From the NCBI RefSeq assembly GCF_947497915.1, contig NZ_CANMIJ010000001.1, forward strand, positions 1,547,611 to 1,611,610: a stretch of DNA of 64,000 nucleotides, in the 5' to 3' direction. Made by a program: the position numbers and the translations under genes. Below the pieces are notes generated by a model. It worked only from the letters and a program-made list of their open reading frames with translations. It did not search any database and was not told the DNA's origin. The first letter of the stretch is position 1, and each line of letters starts with the position of its first letter. Origin of the DNA: an uncultured Erythrobacter sp. (lineage in GTDB: Bacteria; Pseudomonadota; Alphaproteobacteria; Sphingomonadales; Sphingomonadaceae). Shown piece after piece: positions 1-8,439 of this stretch.

Positions 1-1
1 G

Positions 2-538
2 AATGGCGATTCAAAACTGCTCAATTGGTATTCAACTAGTATTACAGATGTACGGAAGATTTTTGCAATCATAGTATCGCAGCGAACGAACGTAACTTAC
101 GATAAGCGAGTACGGAACACTTACAGAACGATAATTTTCGTGTCTCTTTTTGTTGCGCTACTCGTCATGGCTATCGTCACTCTGACCATGGGGCAAACAT
201 TCGAGTTTCTTGTCACGGCATTATTTTTGCCGGCGGCCCCCCTACTGATTTGGAGTTTTCGCGAATGGAAACGACAAAAGGATGCAGTAGATGAGGCTGT
301 TAGACTGCAGGCGTATTTGGAGGCCCAACTCAACGGCCTCCTCATCGGCCAAATCGCTTGGGACTTGGCCAAGGAAGAAACCAACAGAATTCAGAACGCT
401 ATATATCTGTGGCGTTCGACCAACCCACTCTCATTTCCTGGCATCTACTGGATGATGAGGGATCGGCTTGAGGAGAATATGAAAAACGCCGCCACATATT
501 GGGTTACACGGTATTCTGACGTGTTCACCGAGAGCTAG
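2..538 (+). CDS. S-4TM family putative pore-forming effector (C-terminal part; 5' end outside window)
   Basis: The reading frame is open from base 2 to the stop at 536-538 with no stop upstream, so the gene enters from outside the window. A GTG at 140 is only an internal codon. The visible 178 residues start with NWYS and QRTN-type segments, then two hydrophobic segments (about residues 47-85), a Lys/Arg-rich turn (REWKRQK), a long helical stretch, and the tail RSTNPLSFPGIYWMMRDRLEENM. From memory this pattern matches the SMODS-associated 4TM (S-4TM) family, predicted to be membrane effectors in nucleotide-signalled defence. Base composition is lower in GC than the housekeeping genes nearby. 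No CD-NTase partner is visible; it would have to lie to the left. Family assignment is by recall, not a search. Confidence 0.72.
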   Translation, partial: NGDSKLLNWYSTSITDVRKIFAIIVSQRTNVTYDKRVRNTYRTIIFVSLFVALLVMAIVTLTMGQTFEFLVTALFLPAAPLLIWSFREWKRQKDAVDEAVRLQAYLEAQLNGLLIGQIAWDLAKEETNRIQNAIYLWRSTNPLSFPGIYWMMRDRLEENMKNAATYWVTRYSDVFTES

Positions 539-545
539 AGTTGTT

Positions 546-566
546 TCGCCTGCAGTAAACAGGCGA
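546..566 (+). terminator. small hairpin after the S-4TM gene
   Basis: Arms TCGCCTG (546-552) and CAGGCGA (560-566) form a perfect 7-bp stem with a 7-nt loop, 8 nt after the stop codon. No T-run follows, so it is a weak candidate for an intrinsic terminator. Confidence 0.35.
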
Positions 567-606
567 TGTCCAAGCCGTCACTTTTGCCTGAACCCGCCGT
601 TTTTCT

Positions 607-1434
607 TTGCGCATCGCATCCGCGACGCGATTTCCTCGCGCCTGCGGCGCTGCGGGCGGGCGGTCGCCCTTGCGGTCCGCTGGTCGCGGACCGACCATTC
701 CAAGCCAGCAACCATTTTCCTACTCCGCCGGTTCGTGCTTACTACCGCCGAGCCATGACAATACCGCCCAAACTCACCAACACCCGCGCCATTCCCGCCA
801 AGGCACTTCCGCCGTCGCTTACACCGCCGATCCTCCTGCGCCTGACGATCCGCTTCTTTCCTTCACGCCCGTTCCTCACACAGCGCCGCGCCGCAACTCG
901 ATCACCGCCAATCTCCAGCGCGACTTTATCGCCCATCTTGCCGCGACCGGCATTGTCACCGCCGCCGCACGCCACATCGGCAAATCGATGGAGGCTCTCT
1001 ACAAGCTGCGCCAGCGCCCGGGTGCGGAGGGCTTTCGCGCGGCGTGGGATGCGGCCATTGATCGCGGTGTCTCCCGCCTCGAAGCAAGCGCCCTCACCCG
1101 CGCAATCGAAGGCGAAGAGCGCATGGTCGTATCCTCCGGCAAGATCATGGGCAGCGAGGTGCGGCATAACGAGGCGCTGGTGATGTTCTTCCTGCGCAAT
1201 CGCTTGCGCGACCGCTACGGATCAGGGGCGCTGGTGCCCGGCCACCCCGATTACGAAGCGCTCAGAGAAAAGCTGCACGCGGAATGGGAGGCGCAGAAGT
1301 CCGCGGAGCGCCACTCGCCCGAGAACCAGCGAGCGAACCTCGAATTCTTCCAAGAGCTGAAAACCCGCTGGCGCGGCGAATGGGAACGGGAGCGGGAGGG
1401 ACTTAAACGTAAGGACCAAACGGTCACAAAGTGA
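607..1434 (+). CDS. HTH (terminase-small-subunit-like) conserved hypothetical protein, start uncertain
   Basis: Residues about 95-275 look like a sphingomonad family of small DNA-binding proteins: a helix-turn-helix stretch (GIVTAAARHIGKSMEALYKL) followed by RPGAEGFRAAWDAAID and a charged C-terminal tail. The only in-frame starts before the HTH are TTG codons at 607 and 670, and both lie inside a dispersed repeat (627-675), so the N-terminus as read here is repeat-encoded and doubtful. An ATG at 755 lies in another frame (MTIPPKLTNTRAIP) and would need a frameshift near 830 to join the conserved part. Either a TTG start, a frameshift or a repeat-disrupted 5' end is possible. The function is unknown beyond probable DNA binding. 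Confidence 0.6.
   Translation: MRIASATRFPRACGAAGGRSPLRSAGRGPTIPSQQPFSYSAGSCLLPPSHDNTAQTHQHPRHSRQGTSAVAYTADPPAPDDPLLSFTPVPHTAPRRNSITANLQRDFIAHLAATGIVTAAARHIGKSMEALYKLRQRPGAEGFRAAWDAAIDRGVSRLEASALTRAIEGEERMVVSSGKIMGSEVRHNEALVMFFLRNRLRDRYGSGALVPGHPDYEALREKLHAEWEAQKSAERHSPENQRANLEFFQELKTRWRGEWEREREGLKRKDQTVTK
627..675 (+). repeat. dispersed repeat, module 1 copy
   Basis: These 49 bases differ at one position from 24126-24174 and, on the opposite strand, at a few positions from 8641-8689. The block is a GC-rich inverted-repeat-like sequence (cores CGCGCCTGCGGCG and GGGCGGGCGGTCGCCC). It overlaps the putative 5' end of the HTH gene. Confidence 0.8.
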
Positions 1435-1446
1435 CCGCAAGGCCGA

Positions 1447-1493
1447 CCGCAGCGCCGTTAGGCGCGAGGATTTCGCACGCCGGATGGCGTGCG
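1447..1493 (-). repeat. dispersed repeat, module 1 partial copy in inverted orientation
   Basis: The segment contains GGCGCGAGGATTTCGCACGC followed by CGGATGGCGTGCG, which is the reverse complement of the start of the copy at 24112-24150 with small differences. It lies just after the stop of the HTH gene, so that gene is bracketed by inverted copies (627-675 and this one). Confidence 0.65.
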
Positions 1494-1533
1494 GGTCATC
1501 ACAAACAGGTGCGCCGTGCTCCGCGACATTTCC

Positions 1534-2049
1534 TCAAACATTTTCCTTCAACTTCCCATACCAATACACATCGCACATGCCGATATGCGTGACCTCGTGC
1601 TTACGGAAATGCGCTTCGCGGGTGAAGCCGAGGCTTTCCAGCAGGCGGACAGAGGCGGTGTTGCGGGTGTCGACTTCGGCGGTGAGCTTGCGCGCGCCGC
1701 TGGCAAACCGGTGCGCGATCAATGCGGCGGTGCATTCCTTCGCAACGCCCTGCCCCTGAGCGTGACTGCAGACGATGTAGCCGATCTCCTCGACGCCTTC
1801 CTGATGGGCGGTGTGCGCAACGAAGCGTCCAGCGACCTCACCCTGCGCATCGACGGCGATCCAAGTCATGCCCGGCCACGCAGGGTCAGCCAGCCAGCCC
1901 CACAGTTCATCCTCGCTCTCAAACGCGGGCCGCGTGAGATAAAGGCACTGATCAGGGTCGGAAAGCGTTGGATAAAGCGCCGCACAATCCTCACGCTGCA
2001 ATGGCCGCATAGTGAAGCGCGGCGTTGTCAGAGTTTGCACATCAATCAT
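1534..2049 (-). CDS. GNAT family N-acetyltransferase (RimJ/RimL type)
   Basis: A 171-residue single-domain acetyltransferase. It starts with the typical RimJ/RimL opening (LTTPRFTMRPLQREDCAAL), has the acetyl-CoA-binding motif A as EIGYIVCSHAQGQGVAKECT (Q/RxxGxG/A variant), and ends with the motif B region NTASVRLLESLGF. Length is normal for the family. Enzymes of this type acetylate protein N-termini, amino acids or small molecules using acetyl-CoA in the cytoplasm; the substrate cannot be told from sequence. It stands alone, transcribed leftward, with the LysR gene 67 bp upstream on the same strand and a fragment of repeat text (GCAAGGCCGACCGGCC) between them. Confidence 0.88.
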   Translation of the reverse strand: MIDVQTLTTPRFTMRPLQREDCAALYPTLSDPDQCLYLTRPAFESEDELWGWLADPAWPGMTWIAVDAQGEVAGRFVAHTAHQEGVEEIGYIVCSHAQGQGVAKECTAALIAHRFASGARKLTAEVDTRNTASVRLLESLGFTREAHFRKHEVTHIGMCDVYWYGKLKENV

Positions 2050-2116
2050 GTTGGAACTGATACGCGAGGCAGAGCCGAGTGCAAGGCCGACCGGCCGACC
2101 GCAGCGTAAGCGAGGA

Positions 2117-2905
2117 TTACTCCTGCAAAAACGCGACCAGCGCCTTCACTTTCTTACTGCGCCATTGCGGCGTCGGCGCGACCAGCCAGTATGCGCGGCG
2201 GCTTTCAGCGGGTTCGCCCTCCGCCACCAAAGTCCCCGCCTCAATCGCGCTGGCAACCAGCGGCATCGGCAGCACCGTGCGGCCCATGCCGGCAAGCGCG
2301 CTTGACAAAGCCTGACCCGCGCTGCCCGCCTTGATGCAAGGCTTCACGTCTTCTGGCAGAGATGCGCCGGGCCAATCGATCCACGCATCGCGGTGTTTGG
2401 GCGCGGCCACGGTGACACGCTCTGCAGGCGCAAGTTGCACCCCTTCGAGCTCACCCGGGCCATCGACCAGCCGGATCGCCAGATCGAGGTTCGCCTCGGT
2501 AAAGTCGGCATTTTCATCCGCGACGAAGCTATAAAGCACTCCGGGTGTATCTGCCTGAAACACAGCCAGTCTCGGCGCGAGCCATTCGGCGTAGAATTCG
2601 CGCGGCGCGGCAATGGTGTACCGGTCCGACGCCTGGCCAGCCTGCATCGCAGCGACGCTTTCCTCAAACCTCAGGAACCCCTCGCGCAGGGCATCAAGAC
2701 CCGCCCCGCCCTCAGGCGTCAGCTCCAGCCCTTTGCTGGTCCGGCGGAACAACACAGTACCAAGATGATCTTCGAGGGCGCGGATCTGTTGACCCACGGC
2801 GGCAGGCGTCACGGCCAGCTCATCCGCGGCGCGGGTAAAGCTGAGATGCCGAGCCGCCGCGTCGTATACGCGCAGGGCGTTCAAAGGGAGATGCGTACGC
2901 TTCAT
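2117..2905 (-). CDS. LysR family transcriptional regulator (GcvA-like)
   Basis: 262 residues. The N-terminal winged HTH spans about residues 1-65, with the GcvA-type opening (LPLNALRVYDAAARHLSFTR) and recognition region AADELAVTPAAVGQQIRALE. The rest is a LysR substrate-binding fold (about 90-260), somewhat shorter than the usual 290-300 residues. The LPLNALR start and the AVSHQ/AVGQQ type helix are characteristic of regulators related to GcvA/AmpR. No divergent target gene is present: the upstream neighbour apaG runs in the same direction 84 bp away. Ligand and regulon are unknown. Confidence 0.9.
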   Translation of the reverse strand: MKRTHLPLNALRVYDAAARHLSFTRAADELAVTPAAVGQQIRALEDHLGTVLFRRTSKGLELTPEGGAGLDALREGFLRFEESVAAMQAGQASDRYTIAAPREFYAEWLAPRLAVFQADTPGVLYSFVADENADFTEANLDLAIRLVDGPGELEGVQLAPAERVTVAAPKHRDAWIDWPGASLPEDVKPCIKAGSAGQALSSALAGMGRTVLPMPLVASAIEAGTLVAEGEPAESRRAYWLVAPTPQWRSKKVKALVAFLQE

Positions 2906-2989
2906 TGCGCGAAACGCTTTAACGAGCGCACAGCCATCTGCAAGGTGATCTAAATTTCTAAGGCTGAAAGCGTGCCTTGGGATCGCGGT

Positions 2990-3397
2990 CTAGCGATCGC
3001 CTTCTGCCGTCTCTGGCGCAGCAAGCGGGAAGAACGGTATCCGCACTTCGATCGGCGAACCATCGGTGCGCAGGAACGTGTAGAAGCCTTCCATCGAGCC
3101 ATGCGCCGTGGTTAGCGGGCACCCTGAGACATAATCGTGGCTATCGCCCGGTTGCAGCATCGGCTGTTCGCCAACGACACCTTCGCCGTCGACATGGTTC
3201 ACCATGCCGCGCGCATCTGTGATCCGCCAATGGCGGGTGCGCAATTGCAGCGGCTCATGCGAGCCGTTTTCAATGCGGATGTGATAGACCCAAAACCACT
3301 TGCCAGCGTCGGGTTGAGACTGCTCGGGCAGGAAGTTCACGGCAACCCGTACGGTGACACCGTCGGTTACAGCAGCGTGTTGGAACAGCTCTTTCAT
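2990..3397 (-). CDS. apaG: ApaG protein
   Basis: 135 residues, close to the usual 125-130, with the ApaG signatures VYHIRIEN, LRTRHWRITDA, GVVGEQPMLQPGD and MEGFYTF spread across the protein. ApaG is a small all-beta (fibronectin type III-like) protein; in enterobacteria its gene lies with apaH and ksgA and has been linked to Co/Mg resistance and nucleotide binding, but its molecular role is unsettled. Here it is not next to those partners: it follows the two S9 peptidase genes on the same strand, 73 bp after the downstream peptidase's stop codon. Confidence 0.95.
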   Translation of the reverse strand: MKELFQHAAVTDGVTVRVAVNFLPEQSQPDAGKWFWVYHIRIENGSHEPLQLRTRHWRITDARGMVNHVDGEGVVGEQPMLQPGDSHDYVSGCPLTTAHGSMEGFYTFLRTDGSPIEVRIPFFPLAAPETAEGDR

Positions 3398-3470
3398 AAG
3401 GCCCCTAAAGTAACAATTCTTCGGATCGTCACAAGAGGTCCAACGCGGTTAATCCCCCTTGTTTCCAAAA

Positions 3471-5645
3471 TTATTGCGAACCGTTGCTCGTGGGTATCGT
3501 TATTGGACGAAAAAGCTTGTCTTCTTCGGGCTGGGTTGGAGGTACAAAAACGCCCTCAGAATTAAGCTGATCAGCCGGGTTATGCTTGGCCAGAAACGCA
3601 TCAAGCGCGTCATACCATTTTTGCTCGCTATCAGATGTCGAAAAACCGTGTCCTGCCCCTTCGATCACTAAAGTCGTAAGCGGGACAGGCGCATCCTCAG
3701 CCGCATCGAGCATCTGCTCGTATTGCTTAAACGGCACATTCGAATCCCGAGTGCCATGGGCAAGCAGAACAGGGCGGGAAAGTTGCTCGGCCAATCGGTA
3801 CGGCGAAACATCCTTCAGATCGAGCTTGTCATCGTCACCTTCGATTTTAGCCGTCCAACGCTTGCCTGCTTTTCCAGTCAAAAACCGCCGGTCATAGCGC
3901 AGCATCCGGTCCCAATCGGTGACTCCCGCCCAGCTAGCAGCACAGGCGTATCGTTCCGGATTGCGTAATACCGCCCAAAGAGCCGCGTATCCGCCGTAAG
4001 ATCCTCCTACAACGCAGACACGCTTGGCATCGGCAATCCCCTCTGACACGGCCCAATCCATCGCATCATCAAGATCGTCCTGCATTCCGCGCCCGACTTG
4101 CCCAATTCCCAGGTCATAAAATTCGTTGCCATAGCCGCCACTGCCGCGGAAATTCGGCTGAAGCACCGCATATCCGCGGTTGGCAAGGAATTGCACTTCA
4201 TCGCTGTATCGTAATTCATCACGGATCCCGAACGGGCCGCCATGGGGTAGAATAATCAGTGGCAATTGACTTGGTTCGCGTCCGACAGGCAACGTCAGGA
4301 AGGCGCGGATAGATTGGCCATCGCGGGCCGTGTAAGTCATCGCCTTCGGTTTAGCTAAGCTCCTAAAATCCAGTTCGGGGCGATATTGGGCAATCTCGCG
4401 CAGAATTTGCTCGGATCGATCAAAGAAATACAACACACCGGGATCGGCTTCGTTGCCAGCCCAAACCAGCATTCTTTTGCCATCATCCGAACGGGAGTTG
4501 ACCCAAACATCGCGGTCTCCAACAGCTTCGTTCAGTTCGGCATAAGTCGCCTTATAATCGTCATCGAACCACACGACCTGTTGTTTGTCGTCAGTGTAGA
4601 ACGCGGCCAGCGGTTTGCCATCTTTGATCCATGCCCGCTCCACATCCCAATCGGGGTTTTCATAGACCGTTTCCACCACTTCGCGGGTGGCATAATCGTA
4701 GACGCGCAGGCCAACTTTGCCGTCCTCGCCTTCGTCGATGACGTATCCTCGATCTGACCCGCTAACGATTTCAAGCGCATCGAAATAGCTTTCATCATCG
4801 CCCGGCTTGATCTTGGCGATCCGTTTCAGCTTTTCTCCGGGGTTTGATCGATAATAGACGTGTAGGCGCCGCTTCCACCAACCGGTTGCCAGACGAACGA
4901 CACCCTGGTCATCTGCGACCCAATTGGTGACCCCCTTGATCGGCTCTTCAACCTTTGTGATCGATCCGCCTGCCTTCAATTCATATCGAAAGACACTTGG
5001 ATACCAAAAGCGGCCATCGCCGCGATGGGTAACGAGCGCATACTTGCCCGCTTCATCGACATGGATGACGTTACCTCCATTAAATCCTCTTTGATCTTCA
5101 ACCAGATAATCAAACCGCCCCTCTTTTGGATGGACAAGCAAAAGGCGGGAAAAACGGACAATGTATGGCCCCATTTGCATTGGGCTCCAGACGCTCATCA
5201 GCATTGAATCATCATTGATCCACTGACTCCACCCAGGAACGGAGTTCGACGAAAACGATATTCTATCAATGTTCTTCGCACTGGCCGGATCAATCGCGTG
5301 CAAGACCGTGGAATCACCGCTCCGCTGGAGGAACGTCATAGTTTTACCGTCGGGAGACAGGCTCGTGTCCCAGAATGAACTGCGCGAGGCAAAATCGGCT
5401 GTCGGAATAAGCTGTGGGATATCAGGAGATGTTGAATCAGCGCCCGATGCCTTGTTCTTCGCCCCATCATCGGTTGAGGGCGTATTCTGATCTTTACCTG
5501 CGCCTTCAGCGACCTCGATCACTGTCGCAGGTTCCGCCACACCCGCATCCTGCGCGGCCAGCGGGCTTGCGGACTGAGCAGCTGCCGCCGCGATTCCAGC
5601 GATCCAGCCTGCCCAGTCCGTTTGTATAAAGCGCTTTACTGCCAT
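3471..5645 (-). CDS. S9 family serine peptidase (acylaminoacyl-peptidase/prolyl oligopeptidase type), secreted
   Basis: 724 residues. A hydrophobic segment and AxA-type site (about residues 14-31, ending SPLAAQ) suggest export to the periplasm. A beta-propeller-like region of repeated WxxD/SPDG segments spans about 75-430, and the alpha/beta hydrolase domain about 440-690. The catalytic triad is readable: Ser549 in GGSYGGYA, Asp634 in HGTRDSNVP, His666 in GAGHGF. The oxyanion element HGGPFG is present. The C-terminus extends about 25 residues past the usual end. It begins 3 bp after the stop of the homologous gene 5649-7667, so the two are probably co-transcribed tandem duplicates. Likely role: trimming of oligopeptides; substrate unknown. 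Confidence 0.93.
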   Translation of the reverse strand: MAVKRFIQTDWAGWIAGIAAAAAQSASPLAAQDAGVAEPATVIEVAEGAGKDQNTPSTDDGAKNKASGADSTSPDIPQLIPTADFASRSSFWDTSLSPDGKTMTFLQRSGDSTVLHAIDPASAKNIDRISFSSNSVPGWSQWINDDSMLMSVWSPMQMGPYIVRFSRLLLVHPKEGRFDYLVEDQRGFNGGNVIHVDEAGKYALVTHRGDGRFWYPSVFRYELKAGGSITKVEEPIKGVTNWVADDQGVVRLATGWWKRRLHVYYRSNPGEKLKRIAKIKPGDDESYFDALEIVSGSDRGYVIDEGEDGKVGLRVYDYATREVVETVYENPDWDVERAWIKDGKPLAAFYTDDKQQVVWFDDDYKATYAELNEAVGDRDVWVNSRSDDGKRMLVWAGNEADPGVLYFFDRSEQILREIAQYRPELDFRSLAKPKAMTYTARDGQSIRAFLTLPVGREPSQLPLIILPHGGPFGIRDELRYSDEVQFLANRGYAVLQPNFRGSGGYGNEFYDLGIGQVGRGMQDDLDDAMDWAVSEGIADAKRVCVVGGSYGGYAALWAVLRNPERYACAASWAGVTDWDRMLRYDRRFLTGKAGKRWTAKIEGDDDKLDLKDVSPYRLAEQLSRPVLLAHGTRDSNVPFKQYEQMLDAAEDAPVPLTTLVIEGAGHGFSTSDSEQKWYDALDAFLAKHNPADQLNSEGVFVPPTQPEEDKLFRPITIPTSNGSQ

Positions 5646-5648
5646 CGC

Positions 5649-7667
5649 TCAATTCCCAGTATCAGTGCCTGCGGTTTGCCCGTCCACAGGATCAGCCGGA
5701 TTATGCTTGTCGAGGAACGTCGTCAGCGCATCGTACCAGGCTTTCTCACTAGCCGGTTTGGAAAAGCCGTGACCTTCGCCTTCAACCACGAGAGTTGTCG
5801 GTGCAACCGGCGCTTTGCGCGCGGCTTTTTCAAACTGCTTGTATTGCTTGAACGGGACAACGACGTCCTTCGTGCCATGCGCCAACAGCAGGGGCCGCTG
5901 AAGCTGTTCGGCAAGGCGATAGGGGGAGACATCTTTCATGTCCTTTTGCCCCTCGCCCCGAATACGCTGACGCCAGCGTTTGAAGCTGCCACGGCCAAAG
6001 AATTGCTTGTCATAGCGCAGCATCCGGTCCCAATCGGTCACCCCTGCCCAGCTTGCCGCGCAGCGATAGCGTTCCGGATTGCGCAATACGGACCAGATGG
6101 CGGCATATCCGCCGTAAGAGCCGCCGACGACGCACACGCGATCTGCATCGGCAAAGCCTTCTGCGACGGCCCAGTCCATTGCATCATCAAGATCATCCTG
6201 CATGCCGCGCCCGATCTGGCCTTTGCCAAGTTCAAAGAACTCATCGCCATACCCGCCGGAGCCTCTGAAATTAGGCTGCAAAACGGCGTAGCCGCGATTG
6301 GCGAGCAACTGAACTTCGTCGTTAAACGCCAACTTGTCGCGCACCCCGTAGGGTCCGCCATGCGGCATAATGATCAGCGGCAGCCCCTCGGCTTTGCGGC
6401 CGCGGGGGAGAGTGAGATAGCCCCTGATGTCCCATCCATCGCGCGCCTTGAATGCCACCGGCTTTGGCTTGGCGAGCATTCTGAAGTCGAGCTTGGGCCG
6501 GTATTCGGCGATCTGGGCAAGCCGCTTTTCCTTGGGCGAATATAGGTACAGCACGCCCGGATCGGACTCGCTGCCAGCCCAGACAAGCATGCGCGACAGG
6601 TCTTTGGAGCGCGAGACAATCCATATCTCGACATCACCCAGCGCCTTTCGCAGCTTCTTGTATTCTTTGGCGGTGTCCTCATCAAACCAGTGCACCTCAT
6701 CGCGGTCTGCGGTGTAGAACGCGGCGAACGGTTTGCCGTTGCGGATTGAGACCCGGTCGATATCCCAATCGGGGTTCTCGTAAAGCGTTTCGACTTCCTC
6801 GCGGGTTGAGAAATTGAAACTGCGCAATCCCACGCGGCCATTCTCGCCCTCTGAAAGGACGTATCCTTCGTCAGAGCCGCTGATAATCTGAAGCGCATCG
6901 AGAAAACGATCGCGCTTTGCATTGCGCCTCAATTTGGCGACGACTTTCAGCTTCGCATCGGCATCGGGACGGTAATAAATCCGCAGGCGGTTACCCGCCC
7001 AACCGGATCCCATCCGCACCACGCCGGTGTTGTCCGCTGTCCAGTTCCACACGCCCTCACGCGGTTTTTGAACCGTCTCAACCTTACCATCGGTCTTCAA
7101 CTCATGCTTGAGAACGGATGGATATTCATAAACCGATTTCTGCATCGAGACGAGCACGTGAGAGCCGTCTTTCGAAACGTGAATGACATTGTCACCTTCG
7201 ACCACGCTCGTTCTGCCGAACAGATATTCCATTGTACCGGTGCTGAGTTCTACCAGCAGCAAACGCGTAAAGCGCACTTCATCGTCGAAAAACTCGCCCA
7301 TCGTGGAAACCGAGATCAGCAATTTGTCATTGCCGACCCAGCGATACCATTCGATCTGGTCATCCTCGTCTGTGCCAAAGGCCCGCACGACGGCTTTGGT
7401 ATCGACATGCACGATGGCGAACTGGGTTACCCCCCCGCGTTGCCGCATGAACGACATCATCGAACCATCGGGCGATAACTTCGCCCCCCAAAACGAAGAA
7501 CGGCCTGCAAAATCCTCAACCGCGATGTGCTGCGGCGCGATCTCTGTAACGGTGGGCGCTGGGGCGGGTTCGGGCGTGCCAGCCGCCTCAGTTGGCGGAG
7601 GGGCCTGCGCAGCCAAGGGTGCCCCGAACAGAGCGGTGACAGCCAGCAAGTGGCGCAGAAACTTCAT
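5649..7667 (-). CDS. S9 family serine peptidase, secreted; paralog of the adjacent gene
   Basis: 672 residues with a clear signal peptide (MKFLRHLLAVTALFGAPLAA, cleavage near residue 20), a Pro/Ala-rich linker, a propeller-like domain (about 50-400) and a C-terminal hydrolase domain. The triad is Ser517 (GGSYGGYA), Asp601 (HGTKDVVVP) and His633 (GEGHGF). Long blocks, such as the segment around GVTDWDRMLRYD, are shared with the downstream copy, showing a tandem duplication. This gene is first in the transcript; its start is an ATG 78 bp from the isomerase gene stop. Because both copies keep full triads, neither looks like a decaying pseudogene. Confidence 0.94.
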   Translation of the reverse strand: MKFLRHLLAVTALFGAPLAAQAPPPTEAAGTPEPAPAPTVTEIAPQHIAVEDFAGRSSFWGAKLSPDGSMMSFMRQRGGVTQFAIVHVDTKAVVRAFGTDEDDQIEWYRWVGNDKLLISVSTMGEFFDDEVRFTRLLLVELSTGTMEYLFGRTSVVEGDNVIHVSKDGSHVLVSMQKSVYEYPSVLKHELKTDGKVETVQKPREGVWNWTADNTGVVRMGSGWAGNRLRIYYRPDADAKLKVVAKLRRNAKRDRFLDALQIISGSDEGYVLSEGENGRVGLRSFNFSTREEVETLYENPDWDIDRVSIRNGKPFAAFYTADRDEVHWFDEDTAKEYKKLRKALGDVEIWIVSRSKDLSRMLVWAGSESDPGVLYLYSPKEKRLAQIAEYRPKLDFRMLAKPKPVAFKARDGWDIRGYLTLPRGRKAEGLPLIIMPHGGPYGVRDKLAFNDEVQLLANRGYAVLQPNFRGSGGYGDEFFELGKGQIGRGMQDDLDDAMDWAVAEGFADADRVCVVGGSYGGYAAIWSVLRNPERYRCAASWAGVTDWDRMLRYDKQFFGRGSFKRWRQRIRGEGQKDMKDVSPYRLAEQLQRPLLLAHGTKDVVVPFKQYKQFEKAARKAPVAPTTLVVEGEGHGFSKPASEKAWYDALTTFLDKHNPADPVDGQTAGTDTGN

Positions 7668-7744
7668 CGTTGAGACCCCCGTGAACTACGATTCGTTCAC
7701 CGCGAAGCCTATGAAAATGTGCAGGGAAAGCAAGGCAGTCCGGT

Positions 7745-8374
7745 TTACCCTTTGGTCAGTTCATCCTCGATCTGATCAAGACGTTCTTTGCCAAAGAACA
7801 TTTCAAACGTCTCGGACGCAGCGCCGGTGTTGCCGACAAACATGGTCGGAATACCGAATGCGCCCCGCTCGACAGCCATATCGGTGTTTGCCGCAACAGC
7901 GCCTTTCACCTCGTCCGTTTGCGAGCGGGCGAACAATTCAGCGGGATCGAAACCGCCCGCTGCCGCGGCCTTGCCCAGCGCCTCGGGATCGGTGACGTCA
8001 ACGCCCTGCTCCCATATGGCAGGCAGCATCGCGTCAACAAACTGCACGCCGCGCCCGTCCTGATCCGCGGCAACCAGCATCCGTTGAAGCGTGATCGAAT
8101 TGAACGGAAACTTGGGATTCATTGTGAACTTGTCGAGCTTATGCTTCGCCACAAAGCGACGCAGTTCGAGCATGGCGTAATCGTTCTTACCCTTCACTTC
8201 AGCATCGCGCATGAATGGCGGTGCGTTCCCGGTGAGCTTATGCATGCCTGCAAGGAATACCGGCACCACGTCCAATTCCGCACCCGTCCTGCGCAAAATA
8301 TCGCGCAGCGGCGTCCAGATCAGATAGGCGTTTGGACTAACGAAATCGAATACCAGCTCGACGCGGTTGGACAT
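7745..8374 (-). CDS. 2-hydroxychromene-2-carboxylate isomerase / DsbA-family (kappa GST-like) protein
   Basis: 209 residues from the ATG at 8374. The thioredoxin-fold opening ELVFDFVSPNAYLIWTPL is the hallmark of the HCCA isomerase subfamily of DsbA/kappa-class GST proteins; the Ser of SPNAYL replaces the CxxC pair. The C-terminal GAFGIPTMFVG is the cis-Pro loop. Such enzymes use glutathione in aromatic (naphthalene) breakdown, but many homologs have unknown substrates and no degradation genes are nearby. A longer frame (to 8503) is open but enters a dispersed repeat that encodes MARARRLRAQNK; the internal ATG is preceded by AAGGGAGAG at good spacing, so it is chosen. Confidence 0.88.
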   Translation of the reverse strand: MSNRVELVFDFVSPNAYLIWTPLRDILRRTGAELDVVPVFLAGMHKLTGNAPPFMRDAEVKGKNDYAMLELRRFVAKHKLDKFTMNPKFPFNSITLQRMLVAADQDGRGVQFVDAMLPAIWEQGVDVTDPEALGKAAAAGGFDPAELFARSQTDEVKGAVAANTDMAVERGAFGIPTMFVGNTGAASETFEMFFGKERLDQIEDELTKG

Positions 8375-8439
8375 GTGGTTGCTCTCCCTTGATTGAGGTG
8401 ACGAGTTGCACGCTCGCATGTGGCTGGCAAGGGAGGATT

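Noticed and set aside
566-1183. Alternative frame over the HTH gene
   Set aside because: Pro/Ser/Arg-rich text without the conserved HTH; only its ATG at 755 is of possible interest for a frameshift.
5622-6545. Open frame of 307 codons on the plus strand across the S9 peptidases
   Set aside because: Antisense shadow of two well-supported peptidase genes, with no recognisable domain.
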